64,000 nucleotides of DNA from contig NZ_AP019779.1 in assembly GCF_019669925.1 (NCBI RefSeq), forward strand, positions 1,007,001 through 1,071,000. The letters run 5' to 3'. The stretch comes from Methanobrevibacter arboriphilus (GTDB lineage: Archaea; Methanobacteriota; Methanobacteria; Methanobacteriales; Methanobacteriaceae). Every line of letters begins with the position of its first letter. Positions within the stretch are counted from its first letter, which is position 1. A model generated the notes under the pieces. The model made no database searches, was not told the DNA's origin, and was given only the letters and a program-made list of their open reading frames with translations. Position numbers and translations under genes: made by a program. This document shows, in pieces, positions 10,553 to 19,637 of the stretch.

Positions 10553-11260
10553 TTATTCAATACCATTATTAGTAATAGAAAATTTAATACTTGTGCCTTC
10601 AGCTATTGATTTATGTCTTTTAAGAGTAGCTATACGTTGACCATTTATACCAGATTTAGATAATTCAACAATTATTTTACTCCAATACCTAAGTATAGTT
10701 CCACCAACAGGTATAATAGTACTTGACCTTTCATCTTCAAATGTAGAATAAATCTGATTAGTTATTACAACTGCAATATCATATTTACGAGCCATCCGAG
10801 ATAATGAACCCATTTGAGTTCCTAATTCCCTATTTAAAAGATTAGATTTTTTACCTTCTTTTAATCTATATAATGCAACTGCAGAATCTATAATAATTAA
10901 ATCGATATCATCTTCATTAGAATTGATCCATGATTCAATTGTTTTTAAATTATTCGATTGTTCCTGAAAAGAATTTGGTTCAAATACAATTATATTATTA
11001 GATATAACCTCAAAATCATTTTTAGCTAATTGTTTAACCCTATCAATCGATATTCCACCTTCAGTATCTATATAAGCTACTTTTTTCCCATTTTTTGCTA
11101 CTTGTACAGCTAAATCAAGAGATATGTTGGTTTTACCAGATCCAGGAGGTCCATAAAATTGAGTTATATTTCTTTTTTCAATCCCTCCACCCAATATAAG
11201 ATCCAAAGAAGAATTGGTCTGAATTTTTGAAGGATTACTAATATTTGCTAATGATTTCAT
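10553..11260 (-). CDS. radB: DNA repair and recombination protein RadB
   Basis: RadB is the archaeal RecA/RadA paralogue thought to assist RadA in homologous recombination. The product has a Walker A motif GPPGSGKT (about residues 37-44), a Walker B segment DLIIIDSAVALYR and the RecA-fold segments expected. At 235 residues it is the core ATPase alone, without the N-terminal helix-hairpin-helix domain of RadA, and that absence decides RadB over RadA. A GGGAGAT ribosome binding site lies before the ATG. The upstream 470-base spacer is filled with A+T-rich repeats. Confidence 0.93.
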   Translation of the reverse strand: MKSLANISNPSKIQTNSSLDLILGGGIEKRNITQFYGPPGSGKTNISLDLAVQVAKNGKKVAYIDTEGGISIDRVKQLAKNDFEVISNNIIVFEPNSFQEQSNNLKTIESWINSNEDDIDLIIIDSAVALYRLKEGKKSNLLNRELGTQMGSLSRMARKYDIAVVITNQIYSTFEDERSSTIIPVGGTILRYWSKIIVELSKSGINGQRIATLKRHKSIAEGTSIKFSITNNGIE

Positions 11261-11261
11261 A

Positions 11262-11728
11262 TTATCTCCCTTAAATTATCTTTAAATTATTTTTTGAACT
11301 ATTTTAAACTATTTAAAAGCTTTGAAACTATCTAAAGCTATTTAAACAATTTAAATTATTTCTAATCTATCTTTAAATTATATTTAAACTATATTTAAAC
11401 TATATTTGAATATCTTTTAATAATATTTTAACTAAATGTTTAGAAGTTTTCTATAAATTTTTCTATAAATAATATTTCTTATAAATTTTAACTTTTTAAA
11501 GCATAATTTTTGTATTATATATAAGTTATATATTATATATAAGTTAAATTTATTATAAATAAAACTAAAAATATGTGAATTTATTATATTAATATTGTTA
11601 ATACTATTATTAATACTATACCAATAATACATAATACTATAATTAAAATTAAAATTATAATTAAAATTATTATTAAACTTATTATTAAATTACTATAAAA
11701 ATATCATTAGGATTACAATGAAACATTA
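11262..11728. other. A+T-rich spacer with degenerate repeats, no gene seen
   Basis: From 11262 to about 11420 the sequence is built from imperfect units of about 13 bases around the core TTTAAACTAT. At 11513-11546 a 16-base block (TATTATATATAAGTTA) occurs twice, 18 bases apart. The open frames here are only low-complexity Ile/Asn/Tyr runs and I do not regard them as genes. The radB promoter is probably within this stretch. Confidence 0.5.
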
Positions 11729-12334
11729 TTAAAAGGATTTAAGAATACCTGAACCTTTTCTTAATATCTTTGGTTCTTTTCTAGTCAAATCCACAATGGT
11801 TGAAGGTTCAGATTGCTTTAAACGACCTACATCAATTACAAAATCAATGCCTTCATTTAGCTGATTAATGATCTCATCTGGATTATTCAATGTTTTTTTT
11901 CCAGATAAATTTGCACTAGTAGTAGTGATAGGGAAACTTTGTGTTAATTTTCTAGAAATAATGTTTTCAGGAATTCTAATTCCTACTTTATGATTTTTAG
12001 TAGCATAGTTATGAATTGGTTCTTTTTTATAAAAAATAAAAGTAAAGGGGCCTGGTAAATTGTTTTTAAGAATTTGATGAGTTTTATTATTACCTACATC
12101 AGCTATTAACAATATTTCATCAATTGAAGAAACACAAACAGATAATGGTTTAAAATAATCTCTATTTTTAATATTATAAACCTTTTCAACAGCTTTTTCA
12201 TTGAAAACATTAGCACCCAATCCATAAACAGTATCAGTAGGATAAAGTACAACTCCTCCAGAGGTTAAAACTTCGGTAGCTTCATCAATTAAATCTAAAT
12301 CAGGATTATTTTGATCCATTTGAACTATTTTCAT
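11729..12334 (-). CDS. tsaC: Threonylcarbamoyl-AMP synthase (TsaC/Sua5/YrdC family)
   Basis: This enzyme makes threonylcarbamoyl-AMP from threonine, bicarbonate and ATP, the first step of the universal t6A37 modification of tRNAs that read ANN codons. The 201-residue protein covers the YrdC domain: GGVVLYPTDTVYGLG near the N-terminus, NRDYFKPLSV, GPFTFIF, VGIRIP, and TTSANLSGK followed by PSTIVDL. Archaeal Sua5 proteins often carry an extra C-terminal domain that is absent here, so this is the short TsaC form. It is divergent from the lipid synthase gene. The ribosome binding site is weak. Confidence 0.9.
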   Translation of the reverse strand: MKIVQMDQNNPDLDLIDEATEVLTSGGVVLYPTDTVYGLGANVFNEKAVEKVYNIKNRDYFKPLSVCVSSIDEILLIADVGNNKTHQILKNNLPGPFTFIFYKKEPIHNYATKNHKVGIRIPENIISRKLTQSFPITTTSANLSGKKTLNNPDEIINQLNEGIDFVIDVGRLKQSEPSTIVDLTRKEPKILRKGSGILKSF

Positions 12335-12493
12335 CTAAATCACATAACTTATAAAATTAAAATACATATTGATTAAAAAACATTTATTATAAAAAAATAT
12401 TCATTATAAAAAATATTCATTATAAATGAGTCTGATATATGAGTATTCATATATAAAAACTTATATAAATATTTGTTTTCATATATTATAGCA

Positions 12494-13078
12494 ATGTTAG
12501 AAAGATTTAGACCACTATTAAAAAAAATCCTTGAACCTTTTGCCAAAAGAATAAATATAAATCCAAATATATTAACACTAATCTCCCCTTTAATTGCCAT
12601 TATATCTGCAATATTCTTTGGAACTGGGAATTTATTATTAGGAGGGATTTTTATCCTTATAAGCGGAGTTTTTGATGTTTTTGATGGAGCAATAGCTAGA
12701 TATCATAATAAAACATCTGATTTCGGAGCTTTTCTTGATTCTACAATGGATAGATTCTCAGATGCTATAATAATCATCGGGATAATTTGGGGAGGTTATA
12801 CTTCATGGTTGCTTGGAATTTTAGCTATTCATTCAGCAATTACAGTTAGCTATGTTAGAGCAAGAGCTGAAGCAAAGGGAATTGAGTGTAATGTAGGAAT
12901 AGCTGAAAGAGCTACTAGACTCATTATCCTAATGGTAGGTGCATTTATTGCATGGCTATTCGGAAGTATCTTTATGAACTGGACTATTATAATACTTATC
13001 ATACTCTCATATATAACTGTAGCTCAAAGAATACATCATGTTTGGAAAAAAACAAGTTATGAGAGAATAGGACTGTAA
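12494..13078 (+). CDS. CDP-alcohol phosphatidyltransferase, probable archaetidylinositol phosphate synthase
   Basis: This membrane enzyme joins CDP-archaeol to an alcohol phosphate, probably inositol phosphate, to make archaeal ether-lipid head groups. The family motif DGX2ARX8GX3DX3D is complete in DGAIARYHNKTSDFGAFLD followed by STMD. Several hydrophobic segments follow. I choose ATG 12494. An in-frame TTG at 12473 would add seven residues, but a TATA box (CTTATATAAATA, about 12459-12470) puts the transcript start near 12490, implying a very short leader. The two DUF357 genes downstream are a known archaeal neighbour of this enzyme. The substrate assignment is by family and context. Confidence 0.85.
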   Translation: MLERFRPLLKKILEPFAKRININPNILTLISPLIAIISAIFFGTGNLLLGGIFILISGVFDVFDGAIARYHNKTSDFGAFLDSTMDRFSDAIIIIGIIWGGYTSWLLGILAIHSAITVSYVRARAEAKGIECNVGIAERATRLIILMVGAFIAWLFGSIFMNWTIIILIILSYITVAQRIHHVWKKTSYERIGL

Positions 13079-13117
13079 TAAGAAATAGATATATAATCAA
13101 GGATAGAAGGTTGAATA

Positions 13118-13351
13118 ATGGATTGTAATGAGAGAATTTTAATTGATATTGAAAAACTTGATGAAAGTTTTGAAAAAGTAGAATCCATAAAATTAAGCCA
13201 AGAGGAAAAAGAGATAATAAGAAGGGCAGAAAACTATAAAGAAGATTGCAAATATTACCTTGAAAAAGGAGATGAACTAACATCATTTGGATGTATAACC
13301 TATGCACATGGACTAGTTGATGCAATACTTCTCAATCACCATATAAATTAA
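13118..13351 (+). CDS. DUF357 family protein, first copy
   Basis: This 77-residue, highly charged helical protein belongs to the archaeal DUF357 family, whose function is not known to me. The conserved part reads EDCKYYLEKGDE near residues 41-52, followed by an SFxCIxYxHGLxD pattern. It starts 40 bases after the lipid synthase gene with an AAGGTTGA ribosome site and is probably cotranscribed with it. The next gene is its paralogue, apparently a local duplication. Cysteines in EDCKYYL and in the CI motif are kept in both copies. Confidence 0.8.
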   Translation: MDCNERILIDIEKLDESFEKVESIKLSQEEKEIIRRAENYKEDCKYYLEKGDELTSFGCITYAHGLVDAILLNHHIN

Positions 13352-13505
13352 TAAGAATACTCTTACAAAGTCATTGAAAAGTAAAAAAAAATTGAATAAA
13401 AGATATGAAAAGTAAAAAATCTGTGAAATTTATAAAAATATATAAAAATTAGGAAAAATTGAAAAACTAGAGAAAAATAGGCAATAGTAAAAAAGGAGTG
13501 TATAA

Positions 13506-13751
13506 ATGATAGACCATCTTGAATGGAAAGAAAAAATATTAAAGGATATTGATAAATTAGAAGCTAATCTTAAAGAAATTGAAGGTATTAATTTTTCTAA
13601 AAAAGAAAAAGAAGCAATTTCAAGAGCAAAAGATTATAGAGAAGATTGCAAATATTACCTTGAAAAAGGAGATGAAATAACTTCCTTTGAATGTATTAGC
13701 TACAGTCATGGTTTAATTGATACTTTAAGAATTATTCATGAATTTATTTAA
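13506..13751 (+). CDS. DUF357 family protein, second copy
   Basis: This 81-residue paralogue of the preceding gene has an AAGGAG ribosome binding site. Over the core the two genes share a DNA stretch of about 35 identical bases (13241-13275 versus 13641-13675) encoding EDCKYYLEKGDE, while the N-terminal thirds and the ends differ. That pattern suggests either a fairly recent tandem duplication or gene conversion of the core. Function is unknown. Context points to lipid head-group synthesis or an associated membrane process, which is only inference. Confidence 0.78.
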   Translation: MIDHLEWKEKILKDIDKLEANLKEIEGINFSKKEKEAISRAKDYREDCKYYLEKGDEITSFECISYSHGLIDTLRIIHEFI

Positions 13752-13863
13752 CTATAAAGCTATAAAACCTATTTAATTTTCAAATAAATTCTTAAACATT
13801 TAAATTAAGGATTTGTGAAGTTTATAATAAATATTCATGAAAAAACTTTAAATACTAATTCAT

Positions 13864-14070
13864 GTTTATATATTTGAAAGTAGTTAATTAGGACTAATTT
13901 ATTTTTATGATTCATCGGATTGTAAACTCTTATGAGCTTAATTTTAGATGATAAAGATTTTTTATTATTTTTTAAAGAACAAAATCCTTATTAAATCCTA
14001 ATTAAGAAAAATTTTAGATATATGCTCATGAAGTGTTACCTCCATGACTTTTGCCAAATTTACTATTTTT
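13864..14070 (+). ncRNA. Candidate structured small RNA in the spacer after the DUF357 genes
   Basis: Within a 477-base spacer (13752-14228) this segment is less A+T-rich than its surroundings and has long-range complementarity: TTAATTAGGA (13884-13893) with TCCTAATTAA (13996-14005), and a second, interleaved pair at 13930-13937 with 14024-14031. A TATA-like TTTATATAT begins at 13865 and a T-rich run ends near 14070. On the opposite strand a perfect GGAGGT stands 8 bases before an ATG opening only a 12-codon ORF, so the transcribed strand is uncertain. The rest of the spacer is plain A+T-rich sequence. Confidence 0.3.
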
Positions 14071-14228
14071 AATAATTTCAATTATACATAATATATTAAA
14101 CATTATTATATATAGTAATACTATAATATAAATAATTAATAAAATATTAATAAAAATTAATATAAATCAAAATAATAAAAATAGAAATAGAATATTAATA
14201 AAAATGATAATAAGAATGATAATAATTT

Positions 14229-15200
14229 TTATTTAAAGTTATTTCTCATTAAAATAGTATCAACTTGTTTATTAAACTTATTTTCACCAACTATCATAAA
14301 TCCTTCAGATTTTAACTTATTTACCAAAATTTCATGGTTAATGCCAGTTAAAAAATTATGGTGTTCAAAATAAATTATTTTAAAATCTGAAAGATCAGAA
14401 TTCATTATAATATCAACTTCACATCCTTCACAATCAATTTTAAGTGCATATGGATCAATATTATACTCATTAATTATATTTCCTAATGTAGTTGTTTCTA
14501 CAAGATCAAACTCATCATAATTATACTCATTATTAGATCCATAACCTGAATGTCCTCCGGAATTTTCAGGATTTTTATATATTTTAATTTTTCCTTTTTT
14601 ACATGAAACAGCTTTATTTATTAATGTTACATTATCTTTTAATTCAGGATTTAGATTAATATTTTCAGTAGCTATACTATAAACTTCTGAAATTGGTTCG
14701 AATCCAAAAACAGTATAACCTTTATTTGCGAAATATAGTGAAGAATCACCAATGTTTGCACCAACATCAATGACAGTTTTTTCACTTTCTAAGCATTCAT
14801 CTAAATAATATTCTTCCCAGATAAATACTTCAAAAAGAAGCTGTATAAACACTCCTCCTGAGTTATTAAAACTAACACCATTAATTGTAATTATATCTTC
14901 ATCAATACATTCAATCAATTGTTTAATATTTTCAATACCCTGTGATGATATATTTTTTAGAGGTTTATTAAAAATAAAACTGCAAAGTTTTCTTTGATTA
15001 TTAGTATTACAAAAATTTACTTCTCCTAATCTTTTAATATCAATTTTAATTTCTTTTTTTAAGCCAAGGATAAATAAAATTCCACTAATTACCCCCCCCC
15101 CTCTTCTAAATTGGATATTAGTGAAGTATCTTCTCATCCCATTAATAATAACAAATATCAAATATTTTGGTCTTAAATTTTTATAAATCCCTATATCCAT
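14229..15200 (-). CDS. FkbM family SAM-dependent methyltransferase with an internal G10 tract
   Basis: The 323-residue protein has a class I methyltransferase fold of the FkbM family, which methylates hydroxyl groups on sugars or polyketides. The SAM-binding segment VIDVGANIGDSSLYFA is at about residues 143-158, with FGFEP following, and the family's IDCEGCE motif is near residue 239. An AAGGT ribosome site supports the start at 15200. Codons 34-37 are read through a run of ten G on the coding strand (15092-15101), which is striking in so A+T-rich a genome. One base gained or lost there would truncate the protein before the catalytic domain. The gene stands alone. Its target, perhaps a surface glycan, is unknown. 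Confidence 0.85.
   Translation of the reverse strand: MDIGIYKNLRPKYLIFVIINGMRRYFTNIQFRRGGGVISGILFILGLKKEIKIDIKRLGEVNFCNTNNQRKLCSFIFNKPLKNISSQGIENIKQLIECIDEDIITINGVSFNNSGGVFIQLLFEVFIWEEYYLDECLESEKTVIDVGANIGDSSLYFANKGYTVFGFEPISEVYSIATENINLNPELKDNVTLINKAVSCKKGKIKIYKNPENSGGHSGYGSNNEYNYDEFDLVETTTLGNIINEYNIDPYALKIDCEGCEVDIIMNSDLSDFKIIYFEHHNFLTGINHEILVNKLKSEGFMIVGENKFNKQVDTILMRNNFK
15092..15101 (-). repeat. Homopolymer G10 tract inside the methyltransferase coding sequence
   Basis: Ten consecutive C on the plus strand (G on the coding strand) encode Gly-Gly-Gly and the first base of Val, residues 34-37. Tracts of this kind are slippage-prone and act as phase-variation switches in many bacteria. Here the tract precedes the SAM-binding domain and no ATG rescues translation soon after it. 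The length seen in this sequence gives the in-frame (on) state. Confidence 0.85.
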
Positions 15201-15417
15201 AAAAATACCTTCTTAAAAGATTTTTTAAATTTGTTTAATAAAAATTATAAAGAGCATTCTCTATGTTAATTATCTATAAAAAAATCTTGTTTTATATTAT
15301 TTACTTAAATAAAATATAATAAAACATCAATAAATTATTAATAAAATATTAATAAAACATCAATGAAAAAAAAATAAAGTAATAAAACAAGAAAAATCAA
15401 TGGAATTATTGATTAAA

Positions 15418-16512
15418 TTATTCCATCTTTTCAAATCTTGATTCTAATTTTTCTAAAACACCAGGTAAAGAAGTATATTCCATTTCTTCACTTGGTAATC
15501 TATGTGGTTCGAAAGGACCATGTCTTCTCATATAATCAGCTATATCAGAAGCTTGTTGTCTGGTTCTATCAAATGCAGGGTCGTCAAATAAATCTACAGG
15601 TAATCCTAATTTTGCATCAGCTATAGAGAAACCTAAACCAATAACTCTTGGAGGTCCGTCAAATCTAATAGGATTAGCGTCATATTGAGCAGTTGGCATT
15701 AAAGGACCATTATGAGAACCTCTCATCCATCCACTAACTAAGTGAGGGAATGCAAATGGTTCAACAACTTCACCAGCTGATGGAAAACCAGATTGTGCTC
15801 TTACAATAGCTGCAGGATCATCTTTACCAACATAAGAACCCGCCATTAAGTTCAATCTTTCAGTACTCATACTAGCTGCAATTTCACCATTCTTTTTAAA
15901 GATTCTTTTAATAACATACCTTCCAGTGGAACCTAAAAGAGCAAGTAAATCGTATGATTCTTCAGGACAACTAAGCATTACTTTTCTATGTTCTATAACA
16001 TCGAATACTTCAAATTTAAATCCATCATGCATACTAGGATCAATAGTAAGTCCAGCTGTATTAAATGGGTCAGCAAACAATCTATACAAAGGTAAGTTAA
16101 ATGCACCAGGCTCAGTTTTATCACAACAGAAAACAATAACAGGATCACTTGGTCTTTCTTTAAATTCCATTTCAGCTACACCAGGACCCATACCTTTAAT
16201 GTTACCTGAAAAAGTATCGGATAATAAATCTTGACCAGCACCATATAATTTTAATTCTCTAGCTAACTCAGTAGCTTTCATAAAAGCATTGAAAGCAGTT
16301 TCATGAACTTCTTCATTTTCTTCACCATTTCTGTGAGTCATTATCATATCAATATCGTCTCCACAACGAGTTATATAATAATCTTCTAATAAGCCATCTT
16401 CAAGAGCTTTTCCTAAAACTTCATCACAAGTTTCAAGTAAAGCTGGGTGAGCTACTAAATGACCAGAAATACTTCCAACATCTGCTTTAATTACACTAAT
16501 AGTTGTTTTCAT
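15418..16512 (-). CDS. fbp: Fructose-1,6-bisphosphate aldolase/phosphatase
   Basis: This is the ancient bifunctional enzyme of archaeal gluconeogenesis. It condenses the triose phosphates and then dephosphorylates fructose 1,6-bisphosphate to fructose 6-phosphate. The 364-residue product begins TTISVIKADVGSISGH, the metal-binding N-terminus of the family, and carries CGDDIDMIMTH, GAGQDLLSDTFSGN and the FPHLVSGWMRGSHNGPLMP region. Length and motifs are typical. A GAGGTAA ribosome site lies just before the ATG. The gene is separated from its neighbours by 217 and 421 bases, so it is probably transcribed alone. Confidence 0.96.
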   Translation of the reverse strand: MKTTISVIKADVGSISGHLVAHPALLETCDEVLGKALEDGLLEDYYITRCGDDIDMIMTHRNGEENEEVHETAFNAFMKATELARELKLYGAGQDLLSDTFSGNIKGMGPGVAEMEFKERPSDPVIVFCCDKTEPGAFNLPLYRLFADPFNTAGLTIDPSMHDGFKFEVFDVIEHRKVMLSCPEESYDLLALLGSTGRYVIKRIFKKNGEIAASMSTERLNLMAGSYVGKDDPAAIVRAQSGFPSAGEVVEPFAFPHLVSGWMRGSHNGPLMPTAQYDANPIRFDGPPRVIGLGFSIADAKLGLPVDLFDDPAFDRTRQQASDIADYMRRHGPFEPHRLPSEEMEYTSLPGVLEKLESRFEKME

Positions 16513-16933
16513 TATATTACCTCAAAAATTGATTTTAATTAATTTAATACAAGAATATGATATTCTAGATAATTTTAACAATAATTATCTAATGATTAAT
16601 AAATGATTAATAAACCATTTAATTGTACTATAATTTATCTATAAATCTATAGATATATTATTTATTTAACATACCTATTATATATATTTATTATTCTAAT
16701 TTTTATTATTCTGATTTCCGTTTATGTAAATTTAAATTAAAACAGTTTCTATTATCTTATTTTTAATTATATAGTTCTTATTATAAATTAAAATATAAAA
16801 ATAAAATTACTAATAATTAGCTTTTAATAATAAAATTACATAATTAATTTACTAAAAAATAAAATTACCAATGATTAGTTTATTAATAATAAAATTATTA
16901 AGAATCAGTCACTAATAATTAACTTACAAATAA
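16513..16933. other. Spacer with four degenerate repeats of about 29 bp, no gene seen
   Basis: Four imperfect units sharing the core AATAAAATTA start near 16801, 16830, 16859 and 16889, spaced 29-30 bases, with consensus near AATAAAATTACYAATRATTAG followed by TTTATTA. There are no unique spacers between them, so this is not a CRISPR array. The part nearer fbp (16513-16700) is A+T-rich and probably contains the fbp promoter. A TATATATA run lies at about 16681-16688. Confidence 0.5.
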
Positions 16934-18292
16934 TTAACTTAAAACATGTCTAAAAACACCCCAAATTGTCTTAAGCAAGATTGGTCCATCAGTAATTAAC
17001 TGACGAAGCAAATAACTTGGTCTTAAATAAAATTTACAAAAAGCTATAGTCTGATATTTTCTCAAATCATCTAAAGAACATTCTATTGTGTCAATTATAG
17101 GAGAAATGAGTGTGTATTTTGACCAATCTTTAACCTTTATCATGTTTTTTTCAAAAACTTGTTGATAAAATTTAGTTCCAGGGTAAGGTGTTGCTAGAGA
17201 AAAAATAGCATAAGATGGTTTTAAGTCCTTCACAAAATCAACAGTCTTTTTTATACTTTCATGAGTATCTCCAGGCATTCCAAGTACAACAGAAGCAATA
17301 GTTCTGATTTTTTCTTCTCTACAAACTTTAAATGCCTCTTGAATTTTTTCAATGGTAGTTTTTTTATTTACATCATCTAAAATTTGTTGTTCAGCTGATT
17401 CGACACCCATAAAAAGAGTAATACATCCTGCTTCCCTCATTTTTTTCAATACATCTGCATTTAAAGTATCAACTCTTGCAGTACATCCCCATAAAACTTT
17501 AATATTTCTTTTTATTATTTCATCACAGATTTCAATAACTCTTTTTTTATTTATTGTAAAAGTATCATCCATAAAAGCAATAGTTTCTATATTGAAATTT
17601 TCAATCAGATCTTCCATTTCATCAACAATGTCTTTAACAGACCTTAAACGAAGTTTAGACCCATGTAAAGAAGCAGAAGAACAAAAAGAGCATTGCATAG
17701 GACAACCCCTACTAGTAATCATAGTAGACATCTTTGTGTCCATATTAAGAAGTTTATAATCATCCATAGGGAGTAAATGCCTAGCAGGGAAAGGTAATGA
17801 ATCTAAATCCATGATCAATTCTCTTTCAGGAGTCACAATATCATTAAAAGCTATTCCTTTGACTTTACTAAGATCACCATGATTTTCAATAGTTTGAACC
17901 AAGTCTAAAATAGTGTATTCACCTTCTCCACGAATAACAATATCAATAAACTCATAATTTAATAATTCTTCAAAATTAAAGGTAGGATGATATCCTCCCA
18001 TTACAATTATACTATCTGGGAAAAGATTCTTGGATTTTTTAGCAGTTTTTAAAGCTTTTTCAATAGTTGGTGTTAATGCTGTAATAGCAATAATATCAGG
18101 ATTAGAATTTTTCAAGCTCTCTTCAAATTCGTCCCAAGTCATGTCAGATGCAGAAGCATCAATTATATTAACTGAAAAATGATTTTCTTCTAAAACAGCA
18201 GCCATATAAGCAAGCCCTAATGGTGGTGCAATAACTCCCATAAACTTGTATTTAGAAGCTGTTTGTGGTGGATTAACAAATGTAATTTTCAT
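16934..18292 (-). CDS. B12-binding-domain radical SAM protein
   Basis: The 452-residue protein has an N-terminal Rossmann-like B12-binding domain (about residues 1-130, starting MKITFVNPPQ and including PPLGLAYMAAVLEE and IIVMGGYHPTF) followed by a radical SAM domain with the cluster motif CPMQCSFC (CX3CX2C) near residue 202. Members methylate unreactive carbons or rearrange isoprenoid, tetrapyrrole and cofactor skeletons. The exact substrate cannot be read from sequence. The C-terminal region (about residues 380-452) is the helical extension common in this family. An AAGGT site precedes the ATG. The gene is 67 bases downstream of thiI on the same strand, so cotranscription is possible. Confidence 0.85.
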   Translation of the reverse strand: MKITFVNPPQTASKYKFMGVIAPPLGLAYMAAVLEENHFSVNIIDASASDMTWDEFEESLKNSNPDIIAITALTPTIEKALKTAKKSKNLFPDSIIVMGGYHPTFNFEELLNYEFIDIVIRGEGEYTILDLVQTIENHGDLSKVKGIAFNDIVTPERELIMDLDSLPFPARHLLPMDDYKLLNMDTKMSTMITSRGCPMQCSFCSSASLHGSKLRLRSVKDIVDEMEDLIENFNIETIAFMDDTFTINKKRVIEICDEIIKRNIKVLWGCTARVDTLNADVLKKMREAGCITLFMGVESAEQQILDDVNKKTTIEKIQEAFKVCREEKIRTIASVVLGMPGDTHESIKKTVDFVKDLKPSYAIFSLATPYPGTKFYQQVFEKNMIKVKDWSKYTLISPIIDTIECSLDDLRKYQTIAFCKFYLRPSYLLRQLITDGPILLKTIWGVFRHVLS

Positions 18293-18359
18293 TATTATAA
18301 ACCTTCTTAATTTCTGAATTTATTTCACATTCACAATTTATTTTCTCATTATCAACTTA

Positions 18360-19520
18360 TTAAATAGAATTTTTAAAAATTATTGACCCAAAAGCCTTAT
18401 TAACCAATTCTTCTTGATTAATATCTTCTTTAGCATTTCTAACTCTTTCAACATCTGCTTTTGTTTCAGGATATCTAGGTACAGCACTACAACCCCCATC
18501 ATATTCTTTTGAAATATCATAAGTCCCAATTTTTTTAGCTATTTTTTCGATTTCAACCTTATCCAAACCAATCAAAGGGCTTAAAATAGGAACTTCGACA
18601 TCATCACGAGTAGCAAGAATATTTGGAAGAGTTTGGGAAGCTACTTGACCTACACTACTACCATCAACAACACCAAGTGCATTCATATCCTCAGCTAACA
18701 TTCCAGCTATTTTATACATTCCAGACTTACAAAGAATACAAGCCATCTTTTCTGGAGCATCTTCCTTACATTTTTTAAGATAATCTCCATATTTAACAAC
18801 TCTAGATCTGAAAGAAACACCACTTGAATAAGACTTTAGTTGTTCAACAATAGATTCAAATTTTTCTTCAGATTTTGGTTTTGTATAAGGATCATTATCA
18901 AAATGAAGAGCTATTATCTCACAACCTCTTTTCATCATAAGATAAGTTGCTACAGGAGAATCAATACCACTAGATACAAGTGAAATTAATTTCCCTTGAG
19001 TTCCAAGAGGCAAACCTCCCGGACCTTTAATTTTTTCATGAAATATATAAGTTTCATTATCACGAACTTCAATAAAAATTTCAAATCTAGGGTTAGTTAA
19101 ATCAACAGGACATCCAAGCTTTTTAACAACAACAGATCCAGCAAAAGCAGCTAATTCCTGAGAAGAAAAATCATGTTTTCCTACTCTTCTACATCTAATT
19201 GCAAAAGGAGTATCTGAACATATCAATCCTTCATCGATTAATTTATCAAGATATTTAGACATTGTTTTTTCGATATCATCAAAATTACTATAAGTAGATA
19301 TTGCTGGAGAAAAAGATACAATACCAAATATTTTATGGAGTTTAGATAATGCCTCATCAAAATTTTCAGGAAATATAAATATACGTGCCTGATTTATATC
19401 TATTTCACAATTAAAAGCAGCTTTAATATTAGAAGAAAGTTTTCTTTCAAATCGACCCCTAACTTTAGGACTTTTAAGTCCTAATTCACCATACCTTGCG
19501 ATTATTAAACTATGTTCCAT
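18360..19520 (-). CDS. thiI: tRNA 4-thiouridine synthase ThiI
   Basis: ThiI adenylates U8 of tRNA and replaces its oxygen with sulfur. The 386-residue protein has an N-terminal ferredoxin-like plus THUMP region (about residues 1-165) and a PP-loop ATPase domain with SSGIDSP near residue 184. There is no C-terminal rhodanese domain. As in other methanogen ThiI proteins a CXXC is present (MACILCKSGMY), with a further cysteine in YDGGCSAVPRYPETK. In methanogens such a trio is reported to hold an Fe-S cluster that handles sulfide, which fits a sulfide-using cell. A GAGGT ribosome site supports the start. Confidence 0.93.
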   Translation of the reverse strand: MEHSLIIARYGELGLKSPKVRGRFERKLSSNIKAAFNCEIDINQARIFIFPENFDEALSKLHKIFGIVSFSPAISTYSNFDDIEKTMSKYLDKLIDEGLICSDTPFAIRCRRVGKHDFSSQELAAFAGSVVVKKLGCPVDLTNPRFEIFIEVRDNETYIFHEKIKGPGGLPLGTQGKLISLVSSGIDSPVATYLMMKRGCEIIALHFDNDPYTKPKSEEKFESIVEQLKSYSSGVSFRSRVVKYGDYLKKCKEDAPEKMACILCKSGMYKIAGMLAEDMNALGVVDGSSVGQVASQTLPNILATRDDVEVPILSPLIGLDKVEIEKIAKKIGTYDISKEYDGGCSAVPRYPETKADVERVRNAKEDINQEELVNKAFGSIIFKNSI

Positions 19521-19637
19521 TAAATACCTCTTTAAAATACCTATTTATTATTAAAAATTAATGAATTTATATATTTAGAATTTAAGTATATTTAAAATTA
19601 TCAATATATTTATCATGTGAATTTTAATCAATATTAA

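Noticed and set aside
11432-11632. 66-codon ORF upstream of radB
   Set aside because: The translation is low-complexity Ile/Asn/Tyr from A+T-rich repeats and has no ribosome binding site.
16799-16910. CRISPR-like repeats of about 29 bp
   Set aside because: The units are degenerate and abut each other, with no spacers between them and no cas genes nearby.
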